Source of the DNA: Saccharopolyspora rhizosphaerae
GTDB taxonomy: Bacteria; Actinomycetota; Actinomycetes; Mycobacteriales; Pseudonocardiaceae
NCBI RefSeq assembly: GCF_003931915.1
Contig: NZ_RSAA01000015.1
Coordinates: 434,001 to 498,000 of the forward strand
Length of the DNA: 64,000 bases
Reading direction: 5' to 3'
The notes under the pieces are model-generated. The model saw only the letters and a list, made by a program, of their open reading frames with translations, was not told where the DNA came from and ran no database searches. The translations under genes and the position numbers were made by a program. Positions 63,791 to 64,000 of the stretch are shown one piece after another (positions within the stretch are counted from its first letter, which is position 1; each line of letters starts with the position of its first letter).

Positions 63791-64000
63791 TCAGACCCCG
63801 GTGAGCCCGGAGACGAGGAAGTAGACCGCGAAGACGACCGCCAGCGACCCGACGAGCCAGCCGATCTCCCGCACCTTGCCACGCGCCAGCTTGATCACGG
63901 CGAAGGCGATCAGGCCGGCTCCGATCCCGTTGGTGATCATGTAGGTGAAGGGGATGACCGCCAGCGTCAGGAACGCCGGGATCACGAACTCCGGGTCGTC
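63791..64000 (-). CDS. C-terminus of NCS2 purine permease (AzgA/PbuG-like), truncated by window end
   Basis: The last ~69 residues: DDPEFVIPAFLTLAVIPFTY, MITNGIGAGLIAFAVIKLAR and a final helix. This is the characteristic end of the hypoxanthine/guanine/adenine permease family. The rest lies beyond the window. Purine uptake beside a MobA-like gene is compatible with a purine or molybdenum theme but not proof. Confidence 0.85.
   Translation of the reverse strand, partial: DDPEFVIPAFLTLAVIPFTYMITNGIGAGLIAFAVIKLARGKVREIGWLVGSLAVVFAVYFLVSGLTGV

Overview
The window reads as chromosomal DNA of a high-GC actinobacterium of the order Pseudonocardiales, possibly close to Saccharopolyspora. Signs are strong G/C at third codon positions, many GTG starts, GTGA/ATGA stop-start overlaps, an XRE-DUF397 pair, a mycobacterial-type Mec-CysO-CysM locus, DUF2017 next to clpS, and DUF3618. 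Organism and synteny statements come from memory of gene families and of the Mycobacterium tuberculosis gene order; no search was run.

Layout. 0-6 kb: a PTH2-family peptidyl-tRNA hydrolase, a repeat-rich 3' gap, then a minus-strand operon bioY - acyl-CoA ligase - thiolase - bioM - bioN (biotin ECF transporter with two acyl-CoA enzymes). 6-24 kb: a block matching the M. tuberculosis Rv1329c-Rv1341 order (dinG, pncB, clpS, DUF2017, P1 peptidase, mec, cysO, cysM, rhomboid, murI, Rv1339-like phosphodiesterase, rph, rdgB). It is interrupted here by pncA, by a four-gene unit (MHS permease, response regulator, kinase, TAXI binding lipoprotein) and by an SMP-30 gene. 24-34 kb: TSUP permease, Bcp, PoxB, XRE-DUF397, two PH-domain membrane proteins, a GT39-like glycosyltransferase and a NarL-type two-component pair. 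34-45 kb: secreted trypsin, IclR regulator, LigB-type dioxygenase divergent from MarR, FAH-family hydrolase, secreted penicillin acylase homologue, M20 amidohydrolase and a Vgb-like lyase. 45-58 kb: TetR divergent from a PaoABC-type molybdenum hydroxylase, AhpD-like and Rrf2 genes, a DHFR-like reductase, an ABC exporter flanked by two sensor kinases and one response regulator, and an SDR. 58-64 kb: small hypotheticals, cupins, a tRNA with a UAG anticodon and short variable arm, DUF3618, MOSC, TetR, a MobA-like nucleotidyltransferase and the end of an NCS2 permease.

How genes work together. Sulfur: Mec trims or hydrolyses CysO, and CysM makes CysO-bound cysteine; this CysO carries a two-residue tail after its Gly-Gly. 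NAD salvage: pncA and pncB adjoin, but PncA has Ala where the catalytic Lys should be. Carboxylate sensing and uptake: the TAXI protein is translationally coupled to a kinase gene and has no TRAP membrane genes, so it may be a sensing partner controlling the adjacent permease. Aldehyde oxidation: the three-subunit enzyme sits beside a TetR gene with two matching palindromes in the shared promoter region.

Non-coding structure is the other theme. A family of paired palindromes with a TCGCGCGA or TCGCGAGA core recurs between 3' ends of genes, sometimes in degenerate tandem modules of 200-300 bp. Longer palindromes with the same core lie about 110 bp upstream of two genes. I saw no CRISPR array, rRNA, transposase, integrase or phage genes.
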